A DNA stretch of 64,000 nucleotides from Candidatus Accumulibacter sp. ACC003 (lineage in GTDB: Bacteria > Pseudomonadota > Gammaproteobacteria > Burkholderiales > Rhodocyclaceae), in assembly GCF_907163085.1 (NCBI RefSeq), contig NZ_CAJQTX010000005.1:682001-746000 (forward strand), read 5' to 3'. This document shows positions 53,732-64,000 of this stretch, piece by piece (position 1 is the stretch's first letter; the number at the start of each line of letters is the position of its first letter). Under the pieces are notes generated by a model. The model was not told the origin of the DNA and made no database searches. It saw only the letters and a program-made list of their open reading frames with translations. Both the position numbers and the translations under genes were made by a program.

Positions 53732-54874
53732 TCACTGCGGCAATTGTGCGCACGCCGACAGCATCCGCGCCAGTGCCGCTTCAAGCGTTGCGCGCGGGCA
53801 GCCGAAATTGAGCCTGAGCCAACCGGGCAGACCGAAATCAAGGCCGTTGGAAAGACCAACGCCAGCGGCCTCGAAAAAGGCGGTCGGGTCGGCGACGCCC
53901 AGAGAACGCGCATCGATCCACGCCAGGTAGGTCGCTTCGACGTGGCTCATGCGCAGGCCAGGCATGCCGCCGATCGCCGCCGTGAGGCGATCGCGATGGC
54001 CTCGCAGAACCTTGATCAGCGCCTGCTGCCAGTCGTCGCAGTCACGATAGGCGGCTTCCGTGGCCACCAGACCGAGGACATTCACGTGTGGCACGATGCC
54101 GCGCATGGCGGCGCTGAAGCGCCGCCGCAGCGCCACCTCGGGAATGATCGCAAAGGCGCAACCGAGCGCCGGAATGTTCCAGGTTTTCGAGGGCGCCATC
54201 AGGGTGATGCTGCGCTGCGCGAGGTCGGCGTCGATCATCGCCAGCGGGATGTGCCGGCGGTGCTCGTCGAGCACCAGGCCGCAGTGGATTTCGTCCGAGC
54301 AGACGAGCAGCTGCTGGCGTTTGCAGAAGGCGGCGATGGCTGCCAGCTCGGCCTCGTCCCAGGCGCGGCCGACCGGGTTGTGCGGGTGACAAAGCAGCAG
54401 TAGGCGGCTGCTCGGGGTCGCCGCCGCCGCCAGCGCCGCCAGGTCCCAGCCCCAGCGACCGCCAGACAGCCGCAGCGGCGCCGTCGCCAGCTGCCGGCCG
54501 GAGTAGCGCGGGGCCGACAGAAAAGGGGGATAGATCGGCGTCGCGGTCAGCACATCGCCATCGACTGCTCGACAGGCAATATTGAGACCGCTGACCATCC
54601 CCGGCAACCACACCAGCCAGTCGGCCTCGACGCGCCAGCCGTAAGTGCGGCGCAGGTGGCCGAGGACCGCCTCGTAGAGCGATGGCGACGGCTCGGCGTA
54701 GCCGAAACAGCCCTGCGCGACGCGCTTCTCGAGCGCGCTGATGATCGCTGGCGGCGCGACAAAATCCATGTCGGCGACCCACAGCGGCAGCACGTCGCGG
54801 CCAGCGTACTTGTTCCACTTGAGCGAATCACCGCCGCGACGCTCGATCACCTGCTCGAAGTCAAAGCCGTCCAT
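53732..54874 (-). CDS. PatB/MalY-type PLP-dependent C-S lyase or aminotransferase
   Basis: Fold-type I PLP enzyme of 380 residues, closest to the PatB/MalY cystathionine beta-lyase group. Diagnostic blocks: LPLWVADMDF near the N-terminus, GYAEPSPSLYEAV, LLLLCHPHNPVGRAWDEAEL, VCSDEIHCGLVLDEHRR and the PLP lysine in MAPSKTWNIPAL. It lies just downstream of cysK on the same strand (13 bases), so a role in sulfur amino acid turnover is likely. Aminotransferase activity is the alternative. Confidence 0.87.
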   Translation of the reverse strand: MDGFDFEQVIERRGGDSLKWNKYAGRDVLPLWVADMDFVAPPAIISALEKRVAQGCFGYAEPSPSLYEAVLGHLRRTYGWRVEADWLVWLPGMVSGLNIACRAVDGDVLTATPIYPPFLSAPRYSGRQLATAPLRLSGGRWGWDLAALAAAATPSSRLLLLCHPHNPVGRAWDEAELAAIAAFCKRQQLLVCSDEIHCGLVLDEHRRHIPLAMIDADLAQRSITLMAPSKTWNIPALGCAFAIIPEVALRRRFSAAMRGIVPHVNVLGLVATEAAYRDCDDWQQALIKVLRGHRDRLTAAIGGMPGLRMSHVEATYLAWIDARSLGVADPTAFFEAAGVGLSNGLDFGLPGWLRLNFGCPRATLEAALARMLSACAQLPQ

Positions 54875-54887
54875 CGCCGCGCTCCCC

Positions 54888-55826
54888 TTACACCTCGAGA
54901 TGCGCGTACAGCGGTGTAGACAGGTAGCGCTCGCCGAACGAAGGGATGACGACGACCGTCAGCTTGCCGGCGTTCTGCGGCCGACGCGCAACTTCCATCG
55001 CCGCCCAGACCGCCGCCCCGGACGAAATTCCTACCAACAGGCCCTCTTCGGTCGCCAGCCGGCGGGCGATGGCGAAGGCATCGTCGGCGGTGACTCGCAA
55101 CACCTCGTCGTAGATGCCGGTGTTCAGCACCTGCGGGACGAAGCCGGCGCCAATCCCCTGAATCGGATGTGGCCCTTTGGCGCCGCCTGACAGCACCGGT
55201 GACGCGTCGGGTTCGACGGCGATCACCTGCACGCCGGGCTTCTTGTCCTTGAGGACTTCGCCGACGCCGGTAATGGTGCCGCCGGTGCCGACCCCCGCGA
55301 CAAAGATGTCGACCTGACCATGCGTGTCGCGCCAGATCTCTTCGGCGGTCGTTGCCCGGTGAATCGCCGGATTGGCCGGGTTCTCGAACTGCTGCGGGAT
55401 GAAATAGCGTGCGTCGGCGGCGGCCATTTCTTCGGCGCGGCGGATCGCTCCGGCCATGCCGTCGGGCCCCGGCGTGAGCACCAGTTCGGCGCCGTAAGCC
55501 TTGAGCAGCAGGCGGCGTTCACGGCTCATCGTTTCCGGCATGACGAAGCAACACTTGATGCCGCGCGCCGCGCAAACCATCGCCAGACCGATGCCGGTGT
55601 TCCCCGAGGTCGGTTCGAGAACGATCGTTTCCGGGCCGATCTGGCCGGCGCCCTGCGCCGCGTCGATCATCGCCAGAGCGATGCGATCCTTGACGCTATG
55701 CGCCGGATTGCAGAACTCCAGCTTGGCGACGATGGTCCCGTCGATGTCTGCTGCGATCCGGTGCAATCTGACGAGTGGGGTATTACCGATCAGCTCGGTG
55801 ACGCTGTTGGCGATGTTCATGGTCAT
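54888..55826 (-). CDS. cysK: Cysteine synthase A (O-acetylserine sulfhydrylase)
   Basis: Makes cysteine from O-acetylserine and sulfide. The PLP lysine is K46 in [10 protein letters not shown]. Other blocks are the substrate loop PTSGNTGIG, the phosphate loop [16 protein letters not shown] and [14 protein letters not shown]. Length 312 residues. An alternative start two codons later (MNIANS) is possible. It is followed closely by the PatB-type gene, an arrangement that joins cysteine synthesis with C-S bond cleavage. Confidence 0.94.
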   Translation of the reverse strand: MTMNIANSVTELIGNTPLVRLHRIAADIDGTIVAKLEFCNPAHSVKDRIALAMIDAAQGAGQIGPETIVLEPTSGNTGIGLAMVCAARGIKCCFVMPETMSRERRLLLKAYGAELVLTPGPDGMAGAIRRAEEMAAADARYFIPQQFENPANPAIHRATTAEEIWRDTHGQVDIFVAGVGTGGTITGVGEVLKDKKPGVQVIAVEPDASPVLSGGAKGPHPIQGIGAGFVPQVLNTGIYDEVLRVTADDAFAIARRLATEEGLLVGISSGAAVWAAMEVARRPQNAGKLTVVVIPSFGERYLSTPLYAHLEV

Positions 55827-55933
55827 CTTGAAGGTCTCCTCTAAAGCCGTCTGGGCAGGCTGGTTTAGTCACGAAAAGTGGCGTTCCGAGTGCTCGCTGC
55901 GTCGCCAGCCAGAGCGCGCTGGCGCAGGGCACA

Positions 55934-57445
55934 TCAAGCGAGGAACAGTTTGTAGGCCTGATTGTGGCTCTCGTTCCAATGCGCGTAACCGAGCTTCTTC
56001 AGGAATTCCTCAAAGGCTCCCATGTCACTCGGCGGTACCTGCATGCCGACCAGCACGCGACCGTAGTCGGCACCGTGGTTGCGGTAATGAAAGAGGCTGA
56101 TGTTCCAGCCGGCGCTCATGCTGTTGAGGAAGTTCATCAGCGCACCGGGGCGCTCGGGAAACTCGAAGCGATAGAGGATTTCGTGGTCGACCCGCGGCGA
56201 GTGGCCGCCAACCAGGTGGCGGATATGACCCTTGGCCATTTCGTCATCGGTCAGATCGAGCGCCGCGTAATGGTGCTTGTGCAGCTGCTCGAGCAGCTTC
56301 ATCGACTCGGCGCGCGACGCGACCTGAATGCCGACGAAGACGTGCGCCTCTTGCGGGTCGTTGTAGCGATAGTTGAACTCGGTGATGTTGCGCGAACCGA
56401 TCAGCGCGACGAACTTCTTGTAGGCGCCGGGACGCTCGGGCAAGGTGACGGCAAAGACGGCTTCACGCTGTTCGCCAAGCTCGGCGCGCTCGGCGACAAA
56501 GCGCAGGCGGTCGAAGTTGAGGTTGGCGCCGGAGGCGATGACCACCAGAGTCTTGTCTTTCAGCTTGTGCGCTCTGGCGTACTCCTTGGCACCGGCCAGC
56601 GCCAGCGCACCAGCGGGTTCGAGCACCGCCCGGGTGTCCTCGAAAACGTCCTTGATGGCCGCGCAAATGGCGTCGTTACTGACCAGGACCATCTCATCGA
56701 CGTACATCTGACAGAGCCGGAACGTTTCCTCGCCCACGAATTTGACCGCCGCACCATCGGCGAACAGACCGACGTGATCGAGCCGGACGCGCTGGCCAGC
56801 TTTCAGCGAACGGGCCATGGCGTCGGCGTCGTTGGCTTCGACACCGATGATTCGGGTTTCCGGCCGGAGCCGCTTGATGTAGGCGGCAACGCCGGAAATC
56901 AGTCCGCCGCCACCGACGCAGCAGAATACGGCATGAATCGGCTGCGCGTGCTGGCGGAGGATTTCCATGCCGATGGTCCCTTGCCCGGCGATGACGTCGG
57001 GGTCATCGAAGGGGTGCACGAAGCTCAGCTTTTCGGCTTTCTCGAGCTCCAGTGCATGCGCGTAGGCGTCGTCGAAGGAATCGCCGGCGAGCACCACCTC
57101 GCCACCGCGTGCGCGCACCGCCTGGATCTTGATCTGCGGCGTCGTCGTCGGCATGACGATCACGGCGCGGCAGCCGACCTTGGCCGCCGCCAGCGCGACA
57201 CCTTGGGCGTGGTTGCCGGCCGACGCGCAAATCACCCCGCGTTTGAGCTTTTCGGCCGGCAGATGAATGATCTTGTTGTACGCGCCGCGCAACTTGAAGG
57301 AAAAAACCGGCTGCAGGTCCTCGCGCTTCAGAAGGATACGGTTGCCGGTGCGCGCCGACAGGCTTGGCGCGAAGTCCAGAGGCGTTTCGATCGCAACGTC
57401 GTAGACCTGCGCATTGAGGATTTTTTCGAGGTAGTCCGTTGGCAT
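55934..57445 (-). CDS. ilvA: Threonine ammonia-lyase, biosynthetic (threonine deaminase)
   Basis: Converts threonine to 2-oxobutyrate, the first step of isoleucine synthesis. The PLP lysine is K51 in VFSFKLRGAYNK. The catalytic domain continues with CASAGNHAQGVALAA and CCVGGGGLISGVA. After about residue 325 come two ACT-like domains (FAVTLPERPGAYKKFVALI and YRFEFPERPGALMNFLNSM), the feedback-sensing form of the long enzyme. Length is 503 residues. It is located far from ilvBN, so isoleucine and valine control are split. Confidence 0.96.
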   Translation of the reverse strand: MPTDYLEKILNAQVYDVAIETPLDFAPSLSARTGNRILLKREDLQPVFSFKLRGAYNKIIHLPAEKLKRGVICASAGNHAQGVALAAAKVGCRAVIVMPTTTPQIKIQAVRARGGEVVLAGDSFDDAYAHALELEKAEKLSFVHPFDDPDVIAGQGTIGMEILRQHAQPIHAVFCCVGGGGLISGVAAYIKRLRPETRIIGVEANDADAMARSLKAGQRVRLDHVGLFADGAAVKFVGEETFRLCQMYVDEMVLVSNDAICAAIKDVFEDTRAVLEPAGALALAGAKEYARAHKLKDKTLVVIASGANLNFDRLRFVAERAELGEQREAVFAVTLPERPGAYKKFVALIGSRNITEFNYRYNDPQEAHVFVGIQVASRAESMKLLEQLHKHHYAALDLTDDEMAKGHIRHLVGGHSPRVDHEILYRFEFPERPGALMNFLNSMSAGWNISLFHYRNHGADYGRVLVGMQVPPSDMGAFEEFLKKLGYAHWNESHNQAYKLFLA

Positions 57446-57509
57446 GGCGGCAGCGGGAGCGTTCCCTTGCGGAAACCGGCGATTCTAGCAGCAGAAGCGC
57501 GTGATCGTC

Positions 57510-58646
57510 TCAGCGAGCTCTGATGCGGCCTTTCCGGAACAGCGTCACCGCTGCCGCGACCATGCCCTGCACACTGCCGGCGGCGTCGAACTGTTGCCGG
57601 AGAAAGCTGGCGTGGTTGCCTTCGGAAGAGATCGCCTGCTGCAACTCGTCGAGCGCGGCCTGGCTACCGAGGACTCGCGCGTGTGGCGCCACGCGGCGCA
57701 AGGTAGCGACAATGTCGTCACGCAGCGGCAAACTCTGGTGGTTTCTTGGATGGACCAGGACGCCGTCGAGTCCGAAGCGGCACGCTTGAAAGCGGTTGTA
57801 GTTATAGACCAGATAATCGTCCTCGATTGGCGCGGCTTCGTCGCCTTGCAGGAGCATCCGGCACAGGGCCTGCAAGTAGGCGGCCAGGGCTGCGGCGCGT
57901 TCGACGGTCAGTGGCGTATCACAGACGCGCAGCTCGATGGTGCCGTACTCGGGCTGCGGGCGAATATCCCAATAGAAATCCTTCATGTTCTTGACGACGC
58001 CCGTCTTCTCCATCTTGGCGAAATAGTCGTGCTCGAATTCGTGCCAGTCGAAGATCAAGGGCGCGCGGCCGCTGAGCGGAAAAGCGAAAACCGAGTTCAG
58101 GCGCGCCGAGTCGAAGCGCGTGTCGACGCCCTGAAAGAATGGCGACGAGGCCGACAAGGCGATGAAGTGCGGCAGGTAGCGATTCAGGGCATGTAGCAGG
58201 TAAAGGCTCTGGTCGGCACTGGCGCAGCCGATGTGTACATGCTGACCAAAGACGGTGAATTGTTTGGCCAGATAGCCGTACAAGCTCGATAGCTGCAGGA
58301 AGCGAGGCTTTGCCGAGATGCGCCGCTCGGACCAGCGCTGAAACGGGTGCGTGCCGCCACCGCAGACGGCGACGTTGAGGCGGTCGCTGGCGACCACCAG
58401 TTGGTCACGGATGCGGCGAAGTTGCTCCAGGAGCTGCTCGTGGTGGCGATGCACGTCGGTTGCGACCTCGATCATGCTTTCGGTGATCTCGAGCTTCACC
58501 TCGCCGGGAAATTTCTTCGCCTGCAGCAGGTGGAGGATGTCGCTGGCCGAGCCCGAAAGGTCGAAATCGGTCCAGTTGACCAGCTGCAGTTCGAGTTCGA
58601 CGCCCATGGTCAGAGCTTCGCCGGCCTTGAAGGCGGTGAGCGCCAT
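57510..58646 (-). CDS. Carboxylate-amine ligase, YbdK / glutamate-cysteine ligase type 2
   Basis: ATP-grasp-like ligase of the GCS2 family, which joins glutamate to an amine such as cysteine. Blocks: [11 protein letters not shown] near the start, [36 protein letters not shown] and [26 protein letters not shown]. The ATG at 58646 fits the family (378 residues); the longer open frame is only a shadow of the antiporter gene. It starts two bases after the antiporter stop, so they are co-translated. E. coli YbdK has only weak gamma-glutamylcysteine activity, so the real product is open. Confidence 0.87.
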   Translation of the reverse strand: MALTAFKAGEALTMGVELELQLVNWTDFDLSGSASDILHLLQAKKFPGEVKLEITESMIEVATDVHRHHEQLLEQLRRIRDQLVVASDRLNVAVCGGGTHPFQRWSERRISAKPRFLQLSSLYGYLAKQFTVFGQHVHIGCASADQSLYLLHALNRYLPHFIALSASSPFFQGVDTRFDSARLNSVFAFPLSGRAPLIFDWHEFEHDYFAKMEKTGVVKNMKDFYWDIRPQPEYGTIELRVCDTPLTVERAAALAAYLQALCRMLLQGDEAAPIEDDYLVYNYNRFQACRFGLDGVLVHPRNHQSLPLRDDIVATLRRVAPHARVLGSQAALDELQQAISSEGNHASFLRQQFDAAGSVQGMVAAAVTLFRKGRIRAR

Positions 58647-58648
58647 CG

Positions 58649-59842
58649 TCAGGGAGCGTCCAGGTGACGCGTTTCGCCGGCCCAGATCAAGGCGCGCTGG
58701 CTGACCAGCGGGCCGAATACCTCGAGCAGCAGGGCGATGGCGACCAGGCCGGTGACCTGGTCGAGCGCGTAGAGATGAAGATGACGTGTCGGTTCGAGCA
58801 GCACGATGACCAGTACCGACATCGGCGTCATCGCCAGTCCGGTCAGCGCGCCTTTGCGCCAGGTGGTGCCGCTGAGCCGCGCGAAGAGCGTCACCGCCGC
58901 GGTCTTGACGGTCAGGCGTACGAGAACGATGGCCAGCACCATGCCGATGGCCGTCGGCGCAGGTCGCCAGTCGAGCGAGGCGGCGACGAAAACGAACAGC
59001 AGAACCGTCAGCAGGTCGCCGAGCGTGCCGAAGTTGCTCTGCGCCTTCGACAGAATCACCCGCCGGTGCCGGGCGACCAGCCCGAAAGCCAGCGCCGCCA
59101 GCATTGGCGAGAAGGCCAGGGCGTGCGTCAGAGCGGTGAGCAGCAAGGTAGCGACGGCGAAGGCGGCCGTTGCGTGCCGCTCGACGTCGCCGATCTGGCG
59201 CAGCAGGGCCGGCACGGCAACGCCGAAAAGCCCGCCGATGGCCACCGAAACGACGAACTCGCCGAGGCTGTTCCATATCGCTCCGAAGGCGCTGTCGATG
59301 CTCGCCAGCAGCCAATAGCCGACGACTGCCTTGAAGGTGAGGACCGACAGGACGCAGTTGACTGCGGTCAGGTGCAAGGCGCGCTCGGTCACCTGACCGG
59401 AACTGCCGACTTCGTTGGCCACTCGCAGCACGGCCGCCGGCGAAGTCGACATGGCCAGCGCCGACAGCAACAGCGCCGGCACCGGCGCGATGGAGAACGC
59501 GCGCGCCAGCGCAAACACAGCCAGAAAGGTACTCAGCGCTTCGAGTACGCCGCTTGCTCCCAGCCATGGATTGACGCGCAGCCAGCGCAAATTGATTCGG
59601 TAGCCGAGCTCGAAGAGGATCAAGGCGAAAGCAAAGTGCGCCAGCAGCGTCACCGGCCCGCCCGACGGGTCGGCGAGAAAGCCGCCCTGGTTGGCCGCCA
59701 TAAGAAAGCCGGCGATGCCGTAACTGCTGATTCGCGGCAGCGACAGCAAGCGATAAGCGAGCTCGCCGACGGTCCAGGCGACGGCAATCGCCAGCGGCCA
59801 GGCGACGGCGATCAACAGCGTCTGCAGAGTCTCGGGTATCAC
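58649..59842 (-). CDS. Cation:proton antiporter (CPA2-like)
   Basis: Inner-membrane antiporter of 397 residues with about 12 helices. Typical stretches are [44 protein letters not shown] (the ion-binding crossover helices) and a last region [17 protein letters not shown]. No RCK domain is attached. Its stop lies two bases from the start of the GCS2-type ligase. Kef antiporters in other bacteria are gated by glutathione, so a functional link between the two genes is possible but not shown. Confidence 0.85.
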   Translation of the reverse strand: MIPETLQTLLIAVAWPLAIAVAWTVGELAYRLLSLPRISSYGIAGFLMAANQGGFLADPSGGPVTLLAHFAFALILFELGYRINLRWLRVNPWLGASGVLEALSTFLAVFALARAFSIAPVPALLLSALAMSTSPAAVLRVANEVGSSGQVTERALHLTAVNCVLSVLTFKAVVGYWLLASIDSAFGAIWNSLGEFVVSVAIGGLFGVAVPALLRQIGDVERHATAAFAVATLLLTALTHALAFSPMLAALAFGLVARHRRVILSKAQSNFGTLGDLLTVLLFVFVAASLDWRPAPTAIGMVLAIVLVRLTVKTAAVTLFARLSGTTWRKGALTGLAMTPMSVLVIVLLEPTRHLHLYALDQVTGLVAIALLLEVFGPLVSQRALIWAGETRHLDAP

Positions 59843-60452
59843 GTCTTCTTAATGTAAAAGTCGCGTACGCGACTCTCGAAACTCCCTTCTCCCCTTGCGG
59901 GAGAAGGGCCAGGGGTGAGGCGGGGAATTCAGGGAGCCTGCTCCCTGCCCGGCGAACGATTCCCGCGTGCAAGCCGGAATGCGCACTGCAAGTGAGAGGG
60001 GAGCGGTCATTACTTTCATGATCTGGGGTATCTCGACATGTCATGACCGTTAGCCACGCGCCGGCACGCGGCAACGGGCGAGTCCTTGGCCGCAGCGCGC
60101 CATCGTGATGACGCCATCGGGCGACTTTCTTGCCGCTGCCGGCTGCCTGCGCGTGCCGCGGTCGGCGGCCGGCCGATGGCTCTGGCAGTGCCTCCAGGCA
60201 GCGTCCGCCGCTTGCCAAGCGCCCTGTTCAATGCGCGGTCGGTGTTCCTGAGCATTGAATTTTCCGAAGTTTGTTGCCACAGAATACCCGAGGAGCTCAG
60301 GGCAAACCAGTGGAATCTCGGTGCCACCGCCGCCGTGCCCGTCTCGTGGCGCGAGCGGATTGCCATCAGTCGGCGCGGCTTCGGCAAGCGGCGCTGTGAT
60401 GCTGCATTGCAGTAAGCTAAACTCCGCCCTTTGCCGGCAGTCGAGGAAATCG
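59843..60452. other. Intergenic region between the antiporter and the FAD/Fe-S dehydrogenase
   Basis: About 610 bases between two divergent genes. It contains the hairpin repeat at 59884-59908. The rest shows no supported gene on either strand; the short open frames lack start signals and coding pattern. A GAGGAAAT ribosome binding site precedes the plus-strand gene. Confidence 0.4.
59884..59908. repeat. REP-like hairpin repeat
   Basis: CCCTTCTCCC-CTTGC-GGGAGAAGGG forms a perfect 10-bp stem with a 5-base loop, followed by a GGGGTGAGG tail. This pattern is a common dispersed intergenic repeat in proteobacterial genomes. It has no T-run, so it is not a plain terminator. Confidence 0.65.
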
Positions 60453-63400
60453 ATGAACGCACGTCTGCGCGAAATCCCCTATAACTACACCTCGTTTTCC
60501 GACCGCGAGATCGTTATTCGCTTGCTCGGAGCCGAGCAGTGGGCGCTGCTCGAGCAGCTGCGAGCCGAACGCGTCACCGGCCGCTCGGCGCGGATGCTCT
60601 ACGAGGTGCTCGGCGATATCTGGGTCGTCCAGCGCAACCCGTATCTCGAGGACGATCTGCTGGCCAAGCGCGACCGACGGCTGGCGCTCGTCGAGGCGCT
60701 TCGTCACCGCCTGCGGGAAATCGAGAAGCGTCGCCAGGGCAACGACCGCGTCTCGCCGCTGATCGTCGCGGCGACGGCGGCGGTCGATGCCTTCGAGCGT
60801 CACTTCGACGACACCGCCAGGCTGCGCGCCCGGGTCAGGAGGGCGCTGCTCAGGCACACCCGCCGGGATAACATCGCCTTCGACGGCCTGGCGCGCGTTT
60901 CGCACGTCACCGACGCCACCGACTGGCGCGTCGAGTACCCCTTTGTCGTTCTGCACCCGGACAATGAAGACGAGATTGGCCCGCTGGTGCGCGCCTGTAT
61001 CAAGCTCGGGTTGACGATCATTCCGCGCGGCGGCGGCACTGGTTACACCGGCGGCGCGATTCCGATGACGCCGCTGTCGGCGGTGATCAATACCGAAAAA
61101 CTGCTCGCTATCGGCGAGGTCGAGGAACGGCTGCTACCAGGCTGCGATCGCCCGTACGCGACGATTCGTACCGGCGCCGGCGTCGTCACTGCCCGCGTCG
61201 CCGAAGCCGCGACGGCGGCTGGCCGGGTTTTCGCCGTTGACCCGACTTCGGCCGATGCCTCGTGTATCGGCGGCAACATCGCGATGAATGCTGGCGGCAA
61301 GAAAGCGGTGTTGTGGGGGACGGCGGTCGACAATCTGGCATGGTGGCGCCTGGTCGATCCGAGCGGGCACCTGCTGGAAGTGACGCGGATTGGGCATAAC
61401 TTCGGCAAGATCCACGAGCAGGAGCTGGTGTCCTTCGAGATCAGACGCTTCCGCAAGGACGGCAAAACGCTCTACGGGCAGCCCGAAATTCTCGCCATAC
61501 CCGGTCGAGTATTTCGCAAGGCGGGTCTCGGCAAGGACGTCACCGACAAGTTCCTCGCCGGTCTTCCCGGCGTTCAGAAAGAAGGGACCGACGGTCTGAT
61601 CGTGGCCGCACGCTGGCTTCTGCACCGCATGCCGCAACACGCGCGCACCGTTTGCCTGGAGTTTTTCGGGCAGGTCCGCGAGGCGGTGCCGGCGATCGTC
61701 GAGATCACCGATCATTTTCAGCCAGGTGGCGGCGGTCAAAGCGCCGGCGTCCTGCTCGCCGGCCTCGAACACCTTGATGAGCGCTACCTGCGAGCGGTCG
61801 GCTACGCGACCAAGGCCAAGCGTCGGGCCGAGAATGCCGGCCGGCCGAAAATGGTCCTGATCGGCGATCTTGTGGGTGACGACGAGGACGCCGTGATGAG
61901 CGCCGCGTCAGAAGTGGTCCGCCTGTGCAATCTGCGTGGCGCCGAAGGCTTCATCGCCGTGGACGCCGAAACCCGCAAGCGATTCTGGCTCGATCGCGCT
62001 CGCACCGCGGCCATTTCACGCCACACCAACGCCTTCAAGCTCAATGAAGATGTGGTGATTCCGCTGCCACGGATGGGTGAGTACTGCGACGGTATCGAGC
62101 GCATCAACGTCGAGCTGTCGATCGCCAACAAGCTGGCGCTGTGCGACGCGCTGGCCGCATTTCTGCGCGGCGAGCTGCCGCTACACCGCGGTGACAGCGA
62201 CCTCGACAAGGAGCTGCTGATCGGCGACCGGCGAGCGACGGCTCTCGAAACGGTCGCCAGCGTCCGCCGCCGCTGGCAGTGGCTGCTCGACAGTCTCGAC
62301 CGGCCGCTGCCGGAAGCCGAAGCACGCTTTGCCGAATTCGGCGTGCACGCCGGCGAGCTGAAAAACCGGGCGCCCAGCCCGACGCTCTTCCATCGCCTGC
62401 AGGATTACTCGCTGCGCGTTTCGTGGAAGAGCGAACTGAAACCACAGCTCGCCGATATTTTCGACGGCGTCGTTTATCGGCCGCTGCGCGAACGGATCGT
62501 CGCCATCCACCAGGAAACGCTGCGTAGCCGTCTTTTCGTAGCGCTGCACATGCACGCCGGCGACGGCAACGTGCATACCAATATTCCGGTCAACTCCGAC
62601 CACTACGAAATGCTGCAAGCCGCCTACGCCGTAGTCGAGCGGATCATGGCGCTGGCGCGGGCGCTCGACGGCGTCGTTTCTGGCGAGCACGGCATCGGTA
62701 TCACCAAGCTGGAATTCCTCAGCGACGACGAGATGCGTCCGTTCCGTGACTACAAGGCGAGGGTTGACCCCGAGGGGCACTTCAACAAGGGCAAGTTGCT
62801 GCCTGGCGCCGACCTGAGCAGGGCTTATACGCCGTCGTTTTCGCTGCTCGGCACCGAGTCGCTGATCATGGAGCAATCGGAGATCGGCCACATCTCGACG
62901 ATGGTCAAGGACTGTCTGCGTTGCGGCAAATGCAAGCCGGTGTGTTCGACGCACGTGCCGCGCGCCAACCTGCTGTACTCGCCGCGCAACAAGATCCTCG
63001 CTACCTCCCTGCTGATCGAAGCCTTCCTCTACGAGGAACAGACCCGGCGCGGCGTTTCGCTGAAGCATTTCGAGGAGTTCAACGACGTCGCCGATCACTG
63101 CACGATCTGCCACAAGTGCGCGACGCCGTGCCCGGTCGACATCGACTTCGGCGATGTCTCGATCCGCATGCGCAATCTGCTGCGCGAACAGGGCAAGAAG
63201 AAATTCGTCCCGGCCAAGGCCGCGGCGATGGCCTTTCTGACGATCAAGGACCCGGCGACGATCAAGCTGGTGCGCAAGCTGATGATCGACTGGGGCTATC
63301 GCGCGCAGCGCCTGGCGTACCGTGCCGCGAAGTCGCTGGGGCTGACCCAGGGGCAGACGCGGCAACCGCCGGCAACGCTGGGCGCGCCGGCACTGAGATC

Positions 63401-64000
63401 GCAGATCATCCACTTCATCAACAAGCCGATGCCCGGCGGCTTGCCCAAGCGCACGGCGCGCGCCCTGCTTGACATCGAGGACGACCGCATCGTGCCGGTG
63501 ATCCGCGACCCGCACAAGGTTGCCGCGCCCGATTACGACGGCGATGCCGTGTTCTACTTTCCCGGCTGCGGCTCCGAGCGGCTGTTCTCACAAGTGGCCC
63601 TGGCGACACAGGCCATCCTCTACGAAATCGGCGCACAGACGGTGCTGCCGCCGGGCTACCTGTGCTGCGGCTACCCGCAGACAGCCGCCGGCGAAGCCGA
63701 CCAGGGGCTGGCGATCACCACCGACAACCGGGTGCTCTTCCACCGCGTCGCCAATACGCTGAACTATCTGGATATCAAGACGGTGATCGTTTCGTGTGGC
63801 ACGTGCATGGACCAGCTCGAGAAATACCACTTCGAGCAGATCTTTCCCGGCTGCCGTTTGCTCGATATTCACGAATATCTGCTGGAGAAGGGCGTCACGC
63901 TCGACGGTGTCAGCGGCACGCGCTACATGTACCACGACCCCTGTCACGTGCCGATGCGAACGATGGCCGGGATCAAGGTGGTCAACGCCTTGATGGCGCA
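60453..64000 (+). CDS. FAD-linked oxidase fused to Fe-S and CCG domains (C-terminus cut by window edge)
   Basis: Large dehydrogenase of the D-lactate/glycolate type; at least 1182 residues lie in the window. An N-terminal region (1-150; DUF3683-like) precedes the FAD-binding PCMH domain ([35 protein letters not shown]). Next is the FAD-oxidase C-terminal domain ([33 protein letters not shown]). Two 4Fe-4S motifs follow: [11 protein letters not shown] and [11 protein letters not shown]. After these come cysteine-rich CCG domains ([46 protein letters not shown]). The substrate is probably a 2-hydroxy acid, with electrons going to quinone. ATG at 60453 is supported by GAGGAAAT. Confidence 0.9.
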   Translation, partial: MNARLREIPYNYTSFSDREIVIRLLGAEQWALLEQLRAERVTGRSARMLYEVLGDIWVVQRNPYLEDDLLAKRDRRLALVEALRHRLREIEKRRQGNDRVSPLIVAATAAVDAFERHFDDTARLRARVRRALLRHTRRDNIAFDGLARVSHVTDATDWRVEYPFVVLHPDNEDEIGPLVRACIKLGLTIIPRGGGTGYTGGAIPMTPLSAVINTEKLLAIGEVEERLLPGCDRPYATIRTGAGVVTARVAEAATAAGRVFAVDPTSADASCIGGNIAMNAGGKKAVLWGTAVDNLAWWRLVDPSGHLLEVTRIGHNFGKIHEQELVSFEIRRFRKDGKTLYGQPEILAIPGRVFRKAGLGKDVTDKFLAGLPGVQKEGTDGLIVAARWLLHRMPQHARTVCLEFFGQVREAVPAIVEITDHFQPGGGGQSAGVLLAGLEHLDERYLRAVGYATKAKRRAENAGRPKMVLIGDLVGDDEDAVMSAASEVVRLCNLRGAEGFIAVDAETRKRFWLDRARTAAISRHTNAFKLNEDVVIPLPRMGEYCDGIERINVELSIANKLALCDALAAFLRGELPLHRGDSDLDKELLIGDRRATALETVASVRRRWQWLLDSLDRPLPEAEARFAEFGVHAGELKNRAPSPTLFHRLQDYSLRVSWKSELKPQLADIFDGVVYRPLRERIVAIHQETLRSRLFVALHMHAGDGNVHTNIPVNSDHYEMLQAAYAVVERIMALARALDGVVSGEHGIGITKLEFLSDDEMRPFRDYKARVDPEGHFNKGKLLPGADLSRAYTPSFSLLGTESLIMEQSEIGHISTMVKDCLRCGKCKPVCSTHVPRANLLYSPRNKILATSLLIEAFLYEEQTRRGVSLKHFEEFNDVADHCTICHKCATPCPVDIDFGDVSIRMRNLLREQGKKKFVPAKAAAMAFLTIKDPATIKLVRKLMIDWGYRAQRLAYRAAKSLGLTQGQTRQPPATLGAPALRSQIIHFINKPMPGGLPKRTARALLDIEDDRIVPVIRDPHKVAAPDYDGDAVFYFPGCGSERLFSQVALATQAILYEIGAQTVLPPGYLCCGYPQTAAGEADQGLAITTDNRVLFHRVANTLNYLDIKTVIVSCGTCMDQLEKYHFEQIFPGCRLLDIHEYLLEKGVTLDGVSGTRYMYHDPCHVPMRTMAGIKVVNALMA

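Noticed and set aside
60016-60462. Possible minus-strand gene upstream of the FAD/Fe-S dehydrogenase
   Set aside because: The translation is Arg/Ser/Ala-rich with no family features and overlaps the start region of the plus-strand gene. It looks like GC-driven open frame.

Overview
The window is GC-rich, densely coded DNA from a betaproteobacterium, most likely a member of the Rhodocyclaceae (Candidatus Accumulibacter or a relative). This is inferred from heme d1 genes (nirJ, nirN) behind an FNR-type box, cytochrome c4, ubiC, ttcA, bioB/bioC, the cca / NDUFA9-like / slt / 5-FCL block and large c-di-GMP proteins. I could not run a database search, so the genus is an inference. I saw no tRNA, rRNA or CRISPR array.

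Layout. 1-9.7 kb: RhlE-type helicase (cut by the left edge), ubiC, a DUF192 protein, a small basic exported protein, nirN and nirJ in an overlapping pair, clsB, gluQ, argB and a HAD hydrolase that seems to need a CUG start. 9.9-19.1 kb: a five-PAS GGDEF/EAL protein, an acyltransferase, hemB, engB, cytochrome c4, a CBS protein and an antiporter. 19.2-21.5 kb: ilvBN behind a complete attenuator, with promoter, valine-rich leader peptide and terminator. 21.6-29.4 kb: bioC, bioB, comF, a cyclase-like/FHA protein, ttcA, a pteridine reductase, an unknown protein and a MidA-type methyltransferase.

29.4-45.2 kb is an accessory block between two core genes that point at each other, midA (+) and cca (-). 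It reads as two cassettes in tandem. Cassette X holds an ISAs1 element fused to a DruA-like (DUF4338) domain and an AlgI/AlgJ-like O-acetylation pair, and ends in a remnant of a cca 3' end. An IS1634-family element follows, with an IS66-family element nested in its right terminal repeat; the IS66 element carries a second DUF4338 gene. Next comes a 131-bp copy of the midA 3' end, and then cassette Y. Cassette Y has four genes: an MBOAT-SGNH fusion, a carrier protein, an adenylation enzyme and an acyl-CoA-dehydrogenase-like enzyme. The gene remnants suggest that two alleles of a midA-cca hotspot were joined through IS1634.

Cassette Y is the most exciting system. The adenylation domain carries what I recall as the proline code of pyrrole-forming enzymes (PltF/RedM/CloN4), and the dehydrogenase has its catalytic glutamate where isovaleryl-CoA dehydrogenase and prolyl-carrier dehydrogenases have it. 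With the carrier protein and a membrane acyltransferase, this predicts a Dlt-like route that puts pyrrole-2-carboxyl (or prolyl) groups on an envelope or secreted molecule.

45.2-64 kb returns to core genes: cca, an NDUFA9-like SDR, slt, 5-formyl-THF cyclo-ligase, a CHASE-PAS-GGDEF-EAL protein, a PatB-type lyase, cysK, ilvA, a YbdK-type carboxylate-amine ligase tightly coupled to an antiporter, and a large FAD/Fe-S dehydrogenase cut by the right edge.
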